This document shows, one piece after another, positions 11,601 to 22,670 of a stretch of 64,000 bases of DNA (positions are counted from its first letter, which is position 1; each line of letters opens with the position of its first letter). Position numbers and translations under genes: made by a program. The notes beneath the pieces are model-generated. The model ran no database searches. It was not told the origin of the DNA and worked only from the letters and a program-made list of their open reading frames with translations. Origin of the DNA: Sycobia sp. Sy_11 (lineage: Eukaryota; Arthropoda; Insecta; Hymenoptera; Epichrysomallidae); contig JACCIC010000166.1 in the NCBI GenBank assembly GCA_018907035.1, forward strand, positions 1,096,501 to 1,160,500, given 5' to 3'.

Positions 11601-12792
11601 TCAAGTCAATACGTTGATTAGAAAATTTTTGTTAGTCTTTTGAATTTAGTGTTTCTTTGCTTTTACAAAAGCATGGGGAAAAACGGATTTTGAATGGTTA
11701 TTAAACATTACTTTCTGCGTGAAAAAACAATTAAGGAATCTGAAGAAAAGCTTAAAAAATATTATAAGGACTCTGCTCCATCACATGGAATGGTTCGCAA
11801 GTGGTATACTGGATTTCGTTGTAGTAGAATGAATGAAAGTGATGCTGAGCATTCTGGCCGCCCAAAAAAGGTGACTAATCAACTAATCAAGATATGGCCA
11901 ATAAAATCCATGATATGATACTCGAAGATCGTCGATTAAAGAAACACGAGATTAGTAACACTGTAGGAATTTCGACTGAACGCGTATTTCATGTTCTGCA
12001 TGAAATTTTGAATATGAGAAAAATATCTGCAAGATCGGTGCCACGTTTGCTCACAGTGGACAATAAACGGTCACGCATTGTTGCATCTAAACAATGTTTG
12101 AACAAATTTCAGCGTAATCCAACCGAATTTTTGCGCCATTATGTTACTGTTGATGAAACATGGATTCATCACTATACGCCAGAAATGAAACGGCAGTCGA
12201 AAATGTGGACTGAACATGGAAAACCTGCTCCGAAAAAAGCAAAAACTGTTCCATCAGCCGGTAAGGTCATGGCCATAGTTTTTTGGGACTCACGGGGTAT
12301 AATACTAATCGATTACCTACAGAAGGGAAAAACAATTACAGAACAGTATTATGCTTCATTATTGGATAGATTTGAAGCCATACTGAAAGAAAAGCGGCCC
12401 CATCTGGTGAAGAAAAAAGTGCTCTTTTACGAAGACAACGCACCAGCTCACACAAGTGCTATAGCAATAGTAAAACTAGCAGAATTACGTTACGAATTAC
12501 TTCCTCACCCACCTTATTCTCCAGATTTAGCACCGTCCGATTATTTTCTATTTCCAAACATGAAAACTTGGCTTGGTGGTAAAGATTTTCATCGAATGAA
12601 GAGATTATGATTGCCACAAGTGATTATTTTGAGGATTTCGACAAAAGTTACTTTTTGGAAGACTCAAAAAAAATTGAATACCGCTGGAATAAATGTATCG
12701 AGTTGGGAGGGGACTATATTGAAAAAATAAAAAAATTGGTTAAATAAATTGTTTTTTTATTTAAAAGTCACGGACTTATCAAACCACCCTCG
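11600..12792 (+). mobile_element. Mariner element
   Basis: The 3' terminal repeat is clear at about 12766-12792, ending CAAACCACCCTCG (preceding A included in the tract AAACCACCCTCG) and followed by TA at 12793-12794, the expected target dinucleotide. The 5' repeat is degraded; the best candidate begins near 11585-11600. A second, minus-strand mariner at 22.8-24.25 kb ends with a closely similar repeat. Confidence 0.75.
11673..12747 (+). pseudogene. Mariner transposase (DD34D), near-complete but broken
   Basis: Cut-and-paste transposase of the mariner family. The N-terminal helix-turn-helix region (about 11694-11880) includes WYTGFRC and a GRPKK linker. The catalytic core is all present: VDETWIHHY (first Asp), YEDNAPAHTS (second Asp) and YSPDLAPSDYFLFP (third Asp, 34 residues after the second). 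The likely original start is ATG at 11673, followed by an in-frame TGA at 11691. The frame shifts at 11874-11889, where ACTAATCA is duplicated in tandem, and again at about 12588-12594. Past that point the expected C-terminus reads to a stop at 12745-12747. Three or so lesions make it inactive, but it is the best-preserved transposase in the window. Confidence 0.9.
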
Positions 12793-12794
12793 TA

Positions 12795-13075
12795 TGCGTC
12801 AGAAAATAAACCATTGTAAAACACCTATTTTGTACCGAATAATGATTAAGAATGATGGATGATTATTAATATTAATTAGCATTACATAATAATAATTATT
12901 ATAAATAATTTATTATTATTATTATACATAAATACATGGTTATATTATCAAAATTTTAAATAAACTAAATATTTTATCTCAAAAATAAATAAGATTTATC
13001 ATATTTTATTCATCAAAAAGTTCGAATTTTTCAATTTTGACTTCAGAATTGTAATCAGCGACCCAAAAAACCTAT
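12795..13075. other. AT-rich noncoding stretch
   Basis: Low-complexity TTA/ATT-rich DNA between the mariner and the next TA tract. Nothing supported. Confidence 0.5.
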
Positions 13076-13076
13076 A

Positions 13077-13078
<2 letters not shown>

Positions 13079-13142
<64 letters not shown>
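13079..13142. repeat. (TA)n microsatellite
   Basis: About 64 bp of TA dinucleotide. Confidence 0.95.
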
Positions 13143-13143
<1 letters not shown>

Positions 13144-14882
13144 TTTTCCATGCGTATAGAAGAGTTTTTTTCAATTATGAAAAATTTAACGCACATATGC
13201 GTCATTCTTCGACTTGCAAACATTTAGTCTCAGTTTGGGTTAAAATTGGTGACCTATGATCACTTTTTCATACAAACAATACGCATTGAAAATATCTAAA
13301 ATCCCACTACTCTAAGGGTTAATAACTTGCTTCTAATATTTTTAATAATTTCATATATTTTTGTATAAATACGATGTAATAATAGTATTGCTCATCTTTA
13401 GCATTCTTTTCAAACACAGATAAGAATATTTACTCATTGATTAATGCCAAGCTATTCTTTCATAGTCGATACCGTAGTCGCTACCTAATATATAGCTTTA
13501 ATATTGTAAGAACATTACTCTTTGTCAAAACCTTCAAACATACAATCTTGCATATTTGAAATTTTTTAAATACTGGAAAGTACAAGTGTTAAAATTCTAC
13601 ATGAAACCAGATGAAACTATCTACATATACAAAAAATTTTTTGTAAATGGAGAAAAGGTTTTGAGTTAATTTTATAAGATTTAGCAAAATATAAGTTATT
13701 TAAAATACTTTCATACTGTTTATAATTTACGAATTTGTCATTTACATATTTTGTAAAACGATTATTCATTATATCTTACTGTGATCTTCTACTAATTGTC
13801 TCAATCAAACTTTTAATTCCCAATCTTAATTGTCGATTAAATGATTAATAATAAACTTTCTAATAACGTGATAATACAGCAATTTATATTGAAGAAATAA
13901 TTAAATATTGGTTTTAATTTTATTCAAAAACCAAAATTCGATTTAAATAAACAGTTTTGGTTATTTAATGAATTTTTTGAAAATTTTTTTTAATCTATAT
14001 TAAATTTTTATTTCTTGATAAAAGCAATTTTTTACAGAACATATATATATCAGAAATATAAAAATTTTCCACGCTAGTTTTTTATGGAAAATCATTTATG
14101 GAATTATGATATTTCCTACATAAATGTCGAAGTCTAAGAATCGCGAACTAAAAATTTACTTACTAGTTTTTAATCATATTTAGTCTACGATAGTTTCAAA
14201 ATTGTGTTTAGGTTAAATTTATGTTAAGTAAAAATTTTAAGGTTAAAGCTTTAAAATATAAATTAGTTTATCGATCTTTGTATGAAATATAGTATATTTA
14301 ACTTGGGTATAACAATTTTTTTTCCCTCGTCTTCATTGCCACCCCGCTTCGTACGGGCGTCAAACTCGATTCCGTCAACAATACTAATTTTACTCCCTTG
14401 TTGCATAATGGTACTATTACCTCCTAATGCTTACAGTGATCTTATTATAAATAAAATATTGTACCTCAACGACTTATCCGATTGCAGGTGCCGAAAGAAA
14501 TAGATCGACTCACGAGGAATAGAGTGAAGATAACCACGTCATGTCAGTGAGCTTTGGTGGATCCTATGATGAGACCTAACGATGATCCTAGCCGAAGGAG
14601 AAAACGCACTCTTTAGCACCTTACTAGTCAAGATTACCAGATGTAATGCATAAGTCTTATTGTGGCCTCGAGATCATCCAAGAACATCCAAGAACATCTG
14701 ATTTATATTCTAAAATATTTTCAAATGAATCTTCATCATTAGGACAAAATCGGGTATTAGAAGTAATCTGAACCAAATGAACGAATTTGAATCTCGGATC
14801 TCTCGGTTACCAAATGCACATCTGAGCACAAGACTACGGCGCTTTTTTATGAATTATTTATTATCTAAAAATATTTATATTA

Positions 14883-14884
<2 letters not shown>
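13143..14884. other. Noncoding interval
   Basis: 13200-14300 is featureless AT-rich DNA. 14300-14700 is less AT-rich and may be an old repeat, but I see no domain, terminus or RNA fold that would name it. Confidence 0.35.

Positions 14885-14935
<51 letters not shown>
14885..14935. repeat. (TA)n microsatellite
   Basis: About 50 bp of TA dinucleotide directly adjoining a non-AT-rich block at 14936-15330. Confidence 0.95.
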
Positions 14936-14938
<3 letters not shown>

Positions 14939-15345
14939 GGTGTGCCAGATACAACTGCTCATACTAGCGGCATAGTATCGGGAAGGAAAAGTTATGTGTA
15001 AATATTAATATTTAATCATACATATCTGGGCTCAGAGGAGTGGGTCATCACCTGCGAGCAGAAAAAAGGAGGTCAAACGAAGGAAAACGAAGTGAAGCCG
15101 AGCGAACACTGCAAAGACCAGTAGTTGTTATTTTTCCTGTCGGATATACCGACGTATTGACGAAACGAGGTTCACGTGTTTTGTGATTAAAGATTATGTT
15201 TCTTCGTCTACAACGGTCCCTACCCATATTTTTTGTCAAGTTACCCTTTTTTATAACAGCCCATTCCATTGCATTGGAAATAATGAAGAAAAGACGGATG
15301 TTTCGTTGACGCGGACGAACTGACCGTGAGCGCACACGTATGCTC
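14936..15345. repeat. Unclassified repeat-like block
   Basis: About 400 bp with markedly higher GC than the flanks, starting immediately after a TA tract with CACGGTGTGCCAGAT. It has the look of a transposon fragment inserted beside a microsatellite. No domain is readable; a 95-codon minus-strand frame here has no recognisable motif. Confidence 0.3.
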
Positions 15346-15479
15346 TATAAAAACAAATGCGCAACTAAATTTTCAAAATGCTATAAAGATTGAAAAATAC
15401 ATATTTGATAATCACATTCAAAACTGACAAAAATACTGATTACAAGGAACTTTGAATGGTATTTGAATATTATGGATCT

Positions 15480-15483
<4 letters not shown>

Positions 15484-15538
<55 letters not shown>
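15484..15538. repeat. (TA)n microsatellite
   Basis: About 55 bp of TA dinucleotide. Confidence 0.95.
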
Positions 15539-15544
<6 letters not shown>

Positions 15545-15668
15545 CGTCACTTCTGCATAAAAAGGCAATATCGATCATCTGCTTAAAAAATATGCTATTG
15601 GCGAACTTACATTTTGCTTGAATTTGAGTTGGCATCACTACAAACATATTCTCAAAAACGGAAATACA

Positions 15669-15670
<2 letters not shown>

Positions 15671-15722
<52 letters not shown>
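15671..15722. repeat. (TA)n microsatellite at the left edge of the foldback-like element
   Basis: About 52 bp of TA dinucleotide ending just before the left end of the minisatellite structure. A matching TA tract lies past the right side at 16913-16968. Confidence 0.95.
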
Positions 15723-15725
<3 letters not shown>

Positions 15726-15739
15726 ATGTATATTATATT

Positions 15740-16700
15740 GTACATATTATATACGCACATTTTAAATACGGTTTCTACTGAGAAATATGGTATTGGCGTG
15801 TACGGACGGTTGATTACGATATACCGTTGCCTCAAGACGGTTTCTATAGGCAGTTATGTGTGCGGATGATAGAATACGGTTTCCAGGTGTCTCTGGGCGA
15901 TTTCTACGGGGAATATTGTATTTATTTGATCGAAAACGACGTCCAGGTATGAGGAAACCAACTTCTATGCGAAGATTCGTGTTGGGAGGTAAAATACGAT
16001 ATCTAGGTCTTTTTGAACGACTTCTACGGGGAGTATTATGTTTAGTCGTTCAGAAGCGATGCTACCTTTCTCGGGACGACTTCTACTGGGACTATCGTGT
16101 TTAGATGGTAGAAACGATGTTTAGGTATGTCGGGATAATTTGTACGGGGAGTTTCGTGTTCGGATGATAGAATGCGATTTCCAGGTGTTATGGAACGACT
16201 TCTACAGGGAGATTCGTGTTCGGTCGGTAGAAGATGATGTCCAGGTATAGCGAGACTATTTCTACGGGGAGTATCGTATTTAGTTGGTAGAAAATGATGT
16301 AAAGGTATGTCGGGACAACTTCTACGGAGAGTTTCGTGTTCGGATGATAGAATGCGATTTCCAGGTGTTTTGGAACGAGTTCTACGGGGAATTTCGTGTA
16401 TAGTTGTTGGGAAACAAAGTCCAGGTATGTCAGTACGACTTCGATGAAGAGATTCGTATTCTATCCTTCGAACACGCATACTCCCAGTAATAGTCGTCCC
16501 GGGAAACCTGGACATTGTATTCTACCTCCCCAACACAAAACTTTCTATAGCAGTCGTCCCGAGACATTTCCTACAGTCCGAACATGATTCTCTCTGTAAA
16601 CGTCGTCTCGAGACACTTGAATATCCTTTTCTATCGCTCGAACTGGAAAGTACAATTTTTTTAATCAAAGCCGTATTTAATATGCATATATATATTGTAT
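15740..16700. mobile_element. Foldback-like structure with arms made of 60-bp tandem repeats
   Basis: About twelve diverged direct copies of a 60-bp unit run from about 15771 to 16455. Key words repeat at 60-bp steps: TTCTACGGGGAG at about 15900, 16021, 16141, 16261 and 16381, plus TTCGTGTTCGG and CCAGGTAT. From about 16456 to 16650 the same unit appears in reverse orientation (AGTCGTCCCG, CCTGGACAT, TTCTACCTCCCCAACAC). The outer flanks are also inverted copies: TTTAAATACGG at 15761-15771 against CCGTATTTAA at 16671-16680. This is the architecture of foldback elements, long inverted arms built from tandem repeats with an unequal right arm. Because 60 is a multiple of three, a 157-codon minus-strand frame (16042-16515) stays open with 20-residue repeats; I regard it as a by-product. 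Confidence 0.7.
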
Positions 16701-16879
16701 AAAATGGTCTGAAAAATATCAACTTTTTAAAGTGGACGCTACATTGAAGCAGCTTTTTATACAGAAGCGACGATAGGTAAATTACGGTAAATTATTTATA
16801 GAAATATAGATTTGTATACATAGAGTACTTTTTACTTAGGTATTATTGAATTGTTTATGAAATCGGTTTAATTATTATC

Positions 16880-16908
16880 TCGGGCGAAGCCGAGACGGGA
16901 AATGCTAG

Positions 16909-16909
<1 letters not shown>
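16880..16909 (+). mobile_element. Helitron-type 3' terminus
   Basis: CTCGG-GCGAAG-CCGAG forms a 5-bp GC hairpin. Ten bases later comes CTAG followed by T, matching the Helitron end rule (short hairpin, then CTRR, inserted before T). The element's body would lie to the left, and the foldback-like array at 15740-16700 may be internal to it. No 5' TC terminus or Rep/helicase coding is seen, so at most this is a non-autonomous copy. Confidence 0.6.

Positions 16910-16912
<3 letters not shown>

Positions 16913-16968
<56 letters not shown>
16913..16968. repeat. (TA)n microsatellite
   Basis: About 56 bp of TA dinucleotide immediately downstream of the Helitron-type end. Confidence 0.95.
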
Positions 16969-16969
<1 letters not shown>

Positions 16970-17033
16970 TACATTATAGTACTTTAAATTAAATATCGCA
17001 AATAGTTAGTTAATGGTGCCAACTGAAAGTACG

Positions 17034-17056
17034 TGTTCTAGGTGCCACCTAGAACA
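17034..17056. repeat. 23-bp perfect palindrome
   Basis: TGTTCTAGGTG, one central C, then CACCTAGAACA: 11-bp perfect arms. It could be a dimeric protein-binding site or a cruciform. No neighbouring gene explains it. Confidence 0.85.
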
Positions 17057-18138
17057 TCCGGAGCCTTTTACATCGACAATGCCGTAGAACTCAACGACGG
17101 GATTTTTCTCCGAAAATTAAAAGAACATGTACATCAAGCATAGTCCTTTAAGGTAGAGCAAAGGCACGCTAGGACCCTCTGTGTTCAAAAAAATGATAAA
17201 TTGTTCATACGTTTTCGTTCAACGTAATCCAACCGGCCACCGGTAAAGTTGAGTTCTCACAGGACCTTGTCAAAAATGTGAGCTGTACTATTCAAGTATT
17301 GTTCTGTTGTGCTGGAATTGTTGAACGTTGAAATTAATTGTATTAGTTTATAGTAAAAAAATATGAAAAATCAATTCGATATTTTCCGAACTATAATAAT
17401 ATAACATTTTTAATAAATAATTTTGAAATATTTAACTAATGGTCCTATAATTTCAATAAAATAATAAAATGAAAGAAAATGATATCTATATTCATTTTAT
17501 TTAATTTAACAAACGTTTTATATTATTATTAAAAATAATTACATAATTCAGCGATTCAACTTAAAAATATTGTTAATATAATTTTGAGTACATGTCATTG
17601 TTTTTCACTGCGTTTGATTCGTGGTTTATATAAACTATTGGACCTTATGGTCGCAGCATAATATTTTTGTGTTTTCTAATAACTTATTGTAATTATGTTA
17701 ATTACTCAAAAATCGATGAAAACATGTATAAATATAAACGTATACATTATTGTTACCTCTTCAATTTCTTGTATTACTTAAAGATTTGTCTCAAATACAT
17801 ACCATTGTTCAATATTTATAGTACCCCCTGCCAAATATGTAATATTGTTAAATTATAATTGTTAATCAATAAATTAATATACCTCGAATATTATAACTTA
17901 CATTTTTCTACTTATTCTCTAAATATAAATAGTTTCACAAAATCATTTGTATATATTATTTACTGCTTGAAGAATATGATATTGTTTTGTTTGTTTCTCT
18001 GATTAAAGCAATGGGGAATTTATGCTTTTTATAATTCTATGTTTAAATGATAGTTTTTTTCTTATATGTAATATTGTTTAAATTGTTTTTTTTTTTGCAC
18101 ACGAAAATGTATGCCTATTTTAAATGAAACTTTTCATA
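17057..18138. other. Noncoding interval
   Basis: 17057-17320 is less AT-rich and may be repeat-derived. 17320-18130 is featureless AT-rich DNA with only short unsupported frames. Confidence 0.4.
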
Positions 18139-18140
18139 CC

Positions 18141-18317
18141 ATGACGTCATCTACAAAAACAGAAATGTGCCTAAGAGATATAGCTGGATATAGCAATAAT
18201 AAACATCGCAGTTTGGTTAATGTTCGCAAGGTGATATTAAGAAATCAATTATAATTCTTAATGAATAGAACAAAGCAGATACTTATTAATATGTTTCTGC
18301 TATAGGCTAATTGATAT

Positions 18318-18381
<64 letters not shown>

Positions 18382-18440
18382 CTTCCGCTTGGAATTTGTC
18401 AGTGACGTCACGAGTGAAACATCGATTTAAAAGTAGGTAA
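18141..18440. promoter_or_regulatory. Possible promoter with two CRE palindromes
   Basis: ATGACGTCAT at 18141-18150 and GTGACGTCAC at 18402-18411 are both full CRE/ATF-type palindromes. Near the second are ACTTCCGCTT (ETS-like) at about 18381-18390 and ATCGAT (part of the insect DRE) at about 18421-18426. A (TA)n tract (18329-18378) lies between the two CREs. The clustering suggests a promoter, but no coding exon is seen on either side within 1 kb. Confidence 0.35.
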
Positions 18441-19463
18441 AATGTTTAGCTAGCTTCAACAATTACTAATTACTCAAATAAATTATTTAAAATTATAAAA
18501 AAATGTAATTTGTTAATATTTTGTTATAAAATATCAAAAAATAGTTTTACAAAACTTCTATCTGATAATTGCAAGTTCCCCATTATATATTAATAATTGT
18601 AATCATTTGAGTTTTAAATTTCAAATTTAATAATTTAAGATTACTACATTAAAAATTTTAGAATGAATTACATAAAACTAATAAAGTATTTAAAATGCAG
18701 TATTGCTTCAAGATACAATTAGTCTTATGTGATTTTCATTACAAACAAAAAACAAGATTTTAATGTTTAATTAATTCATGGAAAAGAGTTATTTTGATCA
18801 ATATATTTTGAAAGCTATTGTTAAATAAAAATCGATTACATAAAAAAGGATATACAATGTATCATAATAGACATGTAATTCTCATCAAACACATTTTGGC
18901 ACTGATGCTTTGGAAATGTTATTTTATCAAATATAAAAGAAATTGCTATAATCTTTGAAATCAAATAATTACTGAAAATTATTTTTCATTTATTATAATT
19001 TAGTATATGGATAGTAGTGTTATTTCATTTTTTAAAAATTTATATTCTATTATTGAATTTCTAAAGGTTTATTTATTATATTTAAGGATCAAATCTCTTT
19101 TTTACAAGACATTCAATAAACAATGCATCACAAGCTTAGCTTGTACAAACACAGAGTGTGATACAGATTTTTTAAACTGCCTTTAAATATTTTGAAATAG
19201 AACTCAGATTCTCAAGCATCCTCAACTTGACTAATAAAAATTGAACATTCACACAGAAGGACACAAACTAATGATAGTTTATTGCTTGAGCCAAGGACTG
19301 TTTTAAGTATTTATATGTACTTTTTTAAAAATTATAAATAGTAAAATAATTTATAATATATACAAATATATATATTTATTTATTTTAAAATGTCATATTT
19401 TTAATTTAGAGAAATTGTCTTATTCAATTTTTGGTAACATATTTTTAAATTAAATATTTATAT
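18441..19463. other. AT-rich interval downstream of the PAN2 exon
   Basis: Searched on the minus strand for further PAN2 exons (ubiquitin-hydrolase-like and RNase D-type exonuclease motifs) and found none. Only AT-rich sequence with possible polyadenylation hexamers. Confidence 0.45.
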
Positions 19464-19483
19464 TTATGAAGACAGCAGCTTAC

Positions 19484-20891
19484 TTTTCTGTCTTCTTTGA
19501 TGGGATCTCGGATTTGGAGCATAACCAATAGATCCTTGCATTTTCATCATTTGAAGAATTTCTGCATCTATCGAAGGAGTTTTTCTGTAAACCTTTTTAG
19601 AAAATTCTTCAGGCCAATCACTAAGTAAGGAATTTACATTGTATAACATAGGCAACACACTTAGTGGCGTGTTATTGTCCTCAACATCTATAGCATGAAC
19701 AATTTCTTCAGAATCCACAAATTCTGTGGGTCTTGAAAATGTGTTGAACTGAGGTTCTGCAACATTTGAAGACATTAAATGAATCGAACCTACAGAATCA
19801 CCAAAACAAAGACATTGAGATGTGAGTGAAACATCAAGTGATGTTATCATTGCACCTCCAGTAGCTACTTGATATAAACATGTAACAGATGGCTGAGCAT
19901 TAGCATAAATTGTATCAAGTATTTGCATTTGACCTAATGATGATACAACTACAACTCTTGATGAAAAACTAGGAAGAAATTTTAATAATAAAGGATAAAT
20001 TAATGTTTGCAATGGGTTTATTGCTTTCATTTGCCTCAAATCGTATACCATTAAAAATCGATCAACCGAGAGACCCTGCCTACTATTGCTATAACCACAA
20101 GTAACTAAATAATTTCCTTGAACATCAAAATCACTTAATGATCCACTATGGGTATCTAATGCATGTTCTGTATTTAAGGTAACAGGATCCTTAAATTCAA
20201 TTCTTCCAAAAGCATTACCAGCACATATGAATCTACTATGTTGCCTTAACATTGCACAACCATTTTCACCAACATCAATCAACTGTTTTTCTTTGTTTAC
20301 ATTTAAATCAAAATTAATAATTTTTTCCTGATGTCCTCCCATTAACAAACTTGTTGGAGAATAACATAGTAAACATTGCATATCAATCATATTAGCCGAT
20401 GTGTAAGTATATATAGGTAAACCTCTTCGATTTTGGAATCGTAAGACATTTTGAGATAATGCTAAAATTCCATTATCTAACGAACGTATTTGACGTACTT
20501 CTTGCTTAACATGAACTTGAAAAGAAGTATATTTTTGTAAAAGTGGTCCATAATAAGATGTTATATGCCCTCCTTGATTTCCAGTCCATACAATATCTTC
20601 AATTGTATCAAAGTTAACAGTTGACACACCAAAGCCATTTCCTGATCCATCAGTTAGTTCAGTCCTAGTTTCTCTAAATTCAGCTTGAGCAAATTGATCA
20701 CCAAATTGCTCAGTATTCAAAACAGAACCATCACTAGACATAAAACTTTCTGTTGCAATATTGTATTCTGGATTATTCCATAGCAAATTATCTTCTAAGC
20801 CACAAGGAACTAACTCTGTATTTTGTATGGAAGTACTAAATTCATTAACTACAGGAAATTCCATTATATTCTTGTTCAGATTGATTATCAT
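19484..20891 (-). CDS. PAN2: PAN2 (PAN2-PAN3 deadenylase subunit), WD40 exon only
   Basis: PAN2 is the catalytic subunit of the PAN2-PAN3 complex that shortens mRNA poly(A) tails in the cytoplasm. This 1.4-kb exon encodes about 469 residues covering the whole WD40 propeller. Recognisable segments include VWTGNQGGHITSYYGP, YTSFQVH, SGSLSDFDVQGNYLVTCGYS, FLMVYDLRQMKAINPLQ, FGDSVGSIHL and the linker SIDAEILQMM...GSIGYAPNPRSH. An in-frame TAA lies just upstream of the ATG at 20891-20889, supporting that start; a second Met is ten codons in. A donor (AAA|GTAAGC) ends the exon at 19484; without splicing the frame stops at 19464. The ubiquitin-hydrolase-like domain and DEDD exonuclease that should follow are not seen anywhere to the left. 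Either the intron is very long, the gene is truncated, or the assembly is rearranged. Confidence 0.9.
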
Positions 20892-21360
20892 AAACTTTTA
20901 TGAATTGATACTTTTCCTTTAACTTTAAAATATATTATTGATAATAATTTTATTATATTTAGACTGACCATAGTAATCTGTAAATAAAAATTATTCATAT
21001 TTAATGAAAGATGTTTTACTATTTAAATGATTAAGTGTACTTTTATTTAATACATAATTAAAGAAAGTAACATTCACTTTTGTAAATACTGTTCAACAAT
21101 AATAATAAATTCTTTCACGTCTATTATAATAAAATGATTTATATTGAACTTACTTTATTTAGTTTTCATTTAAGTTATTTATATATAATTACATACAATA
21201 AAACCTGAAGAATAAACCAGTAATCTAGATTTACATTGTGTTGGTTTGTTCCGTGGTTTGTTTATAAACAGAAAAGCGGAAATGAAATCTGTCAACTATA
21301 GATTCATTTTAAGCTGAACTGCGCAGCTGCCGGCGCGAAAGATTCAAACTGTTTCGTGTG
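20892..21360 (-). promoter_or_regulatory. PAN2 upstream region with GC-rich core
   Basis: Upstream of the PAN2 start, a local GC bump at 21315-21345 carries TGCGCAGCTGC (NRF-1-like) and GGCGCGAAA at 21332-21340 (E2F-like) in otherwise AT-rich DNA. A housekeeping promoter here is inference; no TSS evidence is available. Confidence 0.35.
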
Positions 21361-21915
21361 CAATGTGATAAATTTACAAATATGCTAAAAATATAATTAT
21401 TGTTCTATAAAGTAAACTAACACAATACAATAATAAAATTACACTTTATAATAATTTTTTAAAACACTTATACGAACACGTTTAACTGTTTTAACTAGTA
21501 TAAATTGTCATATTAAACAGTTAATAGACATAATCTAAACCTTTTTATTTGTAGATGTTAGTATATTTGTAACTGTATTTTGCTTTATTAATATTAAGTA
21601 CTATAGTTATATTTTTTTATTTGATTGAATTTTAAACTACTATTTTATAAAATAAATTTTCCTGCATTCAAAGAGTGAAATGCGGTTATTTCCGTTTATT
21701 ATTTAAACAAAAATTTCTTCCCTAAGGAACAAAATAAAGTGATGGCAAGAATGAGACTTTTTGCAACATGAACAATTTTCTTTTCCTTTCAAAAGTACAT
21801 AATAGAAAGACCAGAAAAAAGTACTCGGTAAAACCAGTATAATTTTCCCTCCCTGTGCTTTAATCTACTTGAATATACAGCATCGCGCAGCCAGTGAAAC
21901 ATCTGACATTTATGG
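21361..21915. other. AT-rich noncoding interval
   Basis: Nothing recognised on either strand. Confidence 0.5.
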
Positions 21916-21918
21916 TAA

Positions 21919-22670
21919 TTAAGGGAGGGGGTAAGGTATTTAAACTTTTTTTCGGGCATTTTTTTATTTTTTAAATGAATGCTTTATATCTCAAGAATAT
22001 TGTGTCGAAATTTCAAGTTAATCGGAGCAAAATTGACAAAGTTGTGAGTATTTGAACATTCGTTGCTCCAAGTAGGATTTTTACATATTCGTAATTCTGT
22101 TGACAATTGTGCGGCGCGCTTACTTGGAGAGTGATTTTTTGATTTATACATCCTATATTCATTTCTTATTGATAGCATCTTTTTGATTTTTAGACTCATT
22201 TATAAGGACTTGAGTAAAGACGAACTCTTACAGTGATGTCTTGGAGGTTTCACGCAAAATAATAACGAGTCTCGATCAGCTAATCTGGAAAATCTCTCCA
22301 AAGTCAGTGAGTGACACCTCTACTTTTTGGCTTCTTAGGGCTACCAAAAATTCTAAAATTAAAAAAAAACTCGACAGCGTTACCTGAGGAAACATCTTCT
22401 TTGAAGAATGCACTTTGGTTTTCGCGATTCCGATGATTGTGTGGTGCGTAATCGTGTACACCGCAAAACAACTTTTTCTCGAGGAGCCTCCGGAGATTCA
22501 CTGTCATTCGCTTAATTTTCAATATTTTTCAATGAAAATGTAGGAAAATATTGTTCAAATTATACATTATTATATGCAAATTGACTGGGTAATTCGGCTG
22601 TATCTATGTCGCGAGAAAAAATTCTTAAAAACATGCCTGTTTTATACCGAATTAACCTCCCCCCCCCTTA
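21919..22670. mobile_element. Non-autonomous TIR element (about 750 bp)
   Basis: Left end TTAAGGGAGGGGGTAAGG (21919-21936) is mirrored at the right by CCTCCCCCCCCTTAA (22656-22670), giving inverted repeats of about 14 bp. The outermost TTAA on each side could be a TTAA target duplication, as used by piggyBac-type elements, although TA is also possible. Two short minus-strand frames inside have no transposase motif, so it is MITE-like. Family not identified. Confidence 0.5.

Noticed and set aside
15048..15335. 95-codon minus-strand frame
   Set aside because: Lies in a repeat-like GC-richer block, no known domain, no conserved motif.
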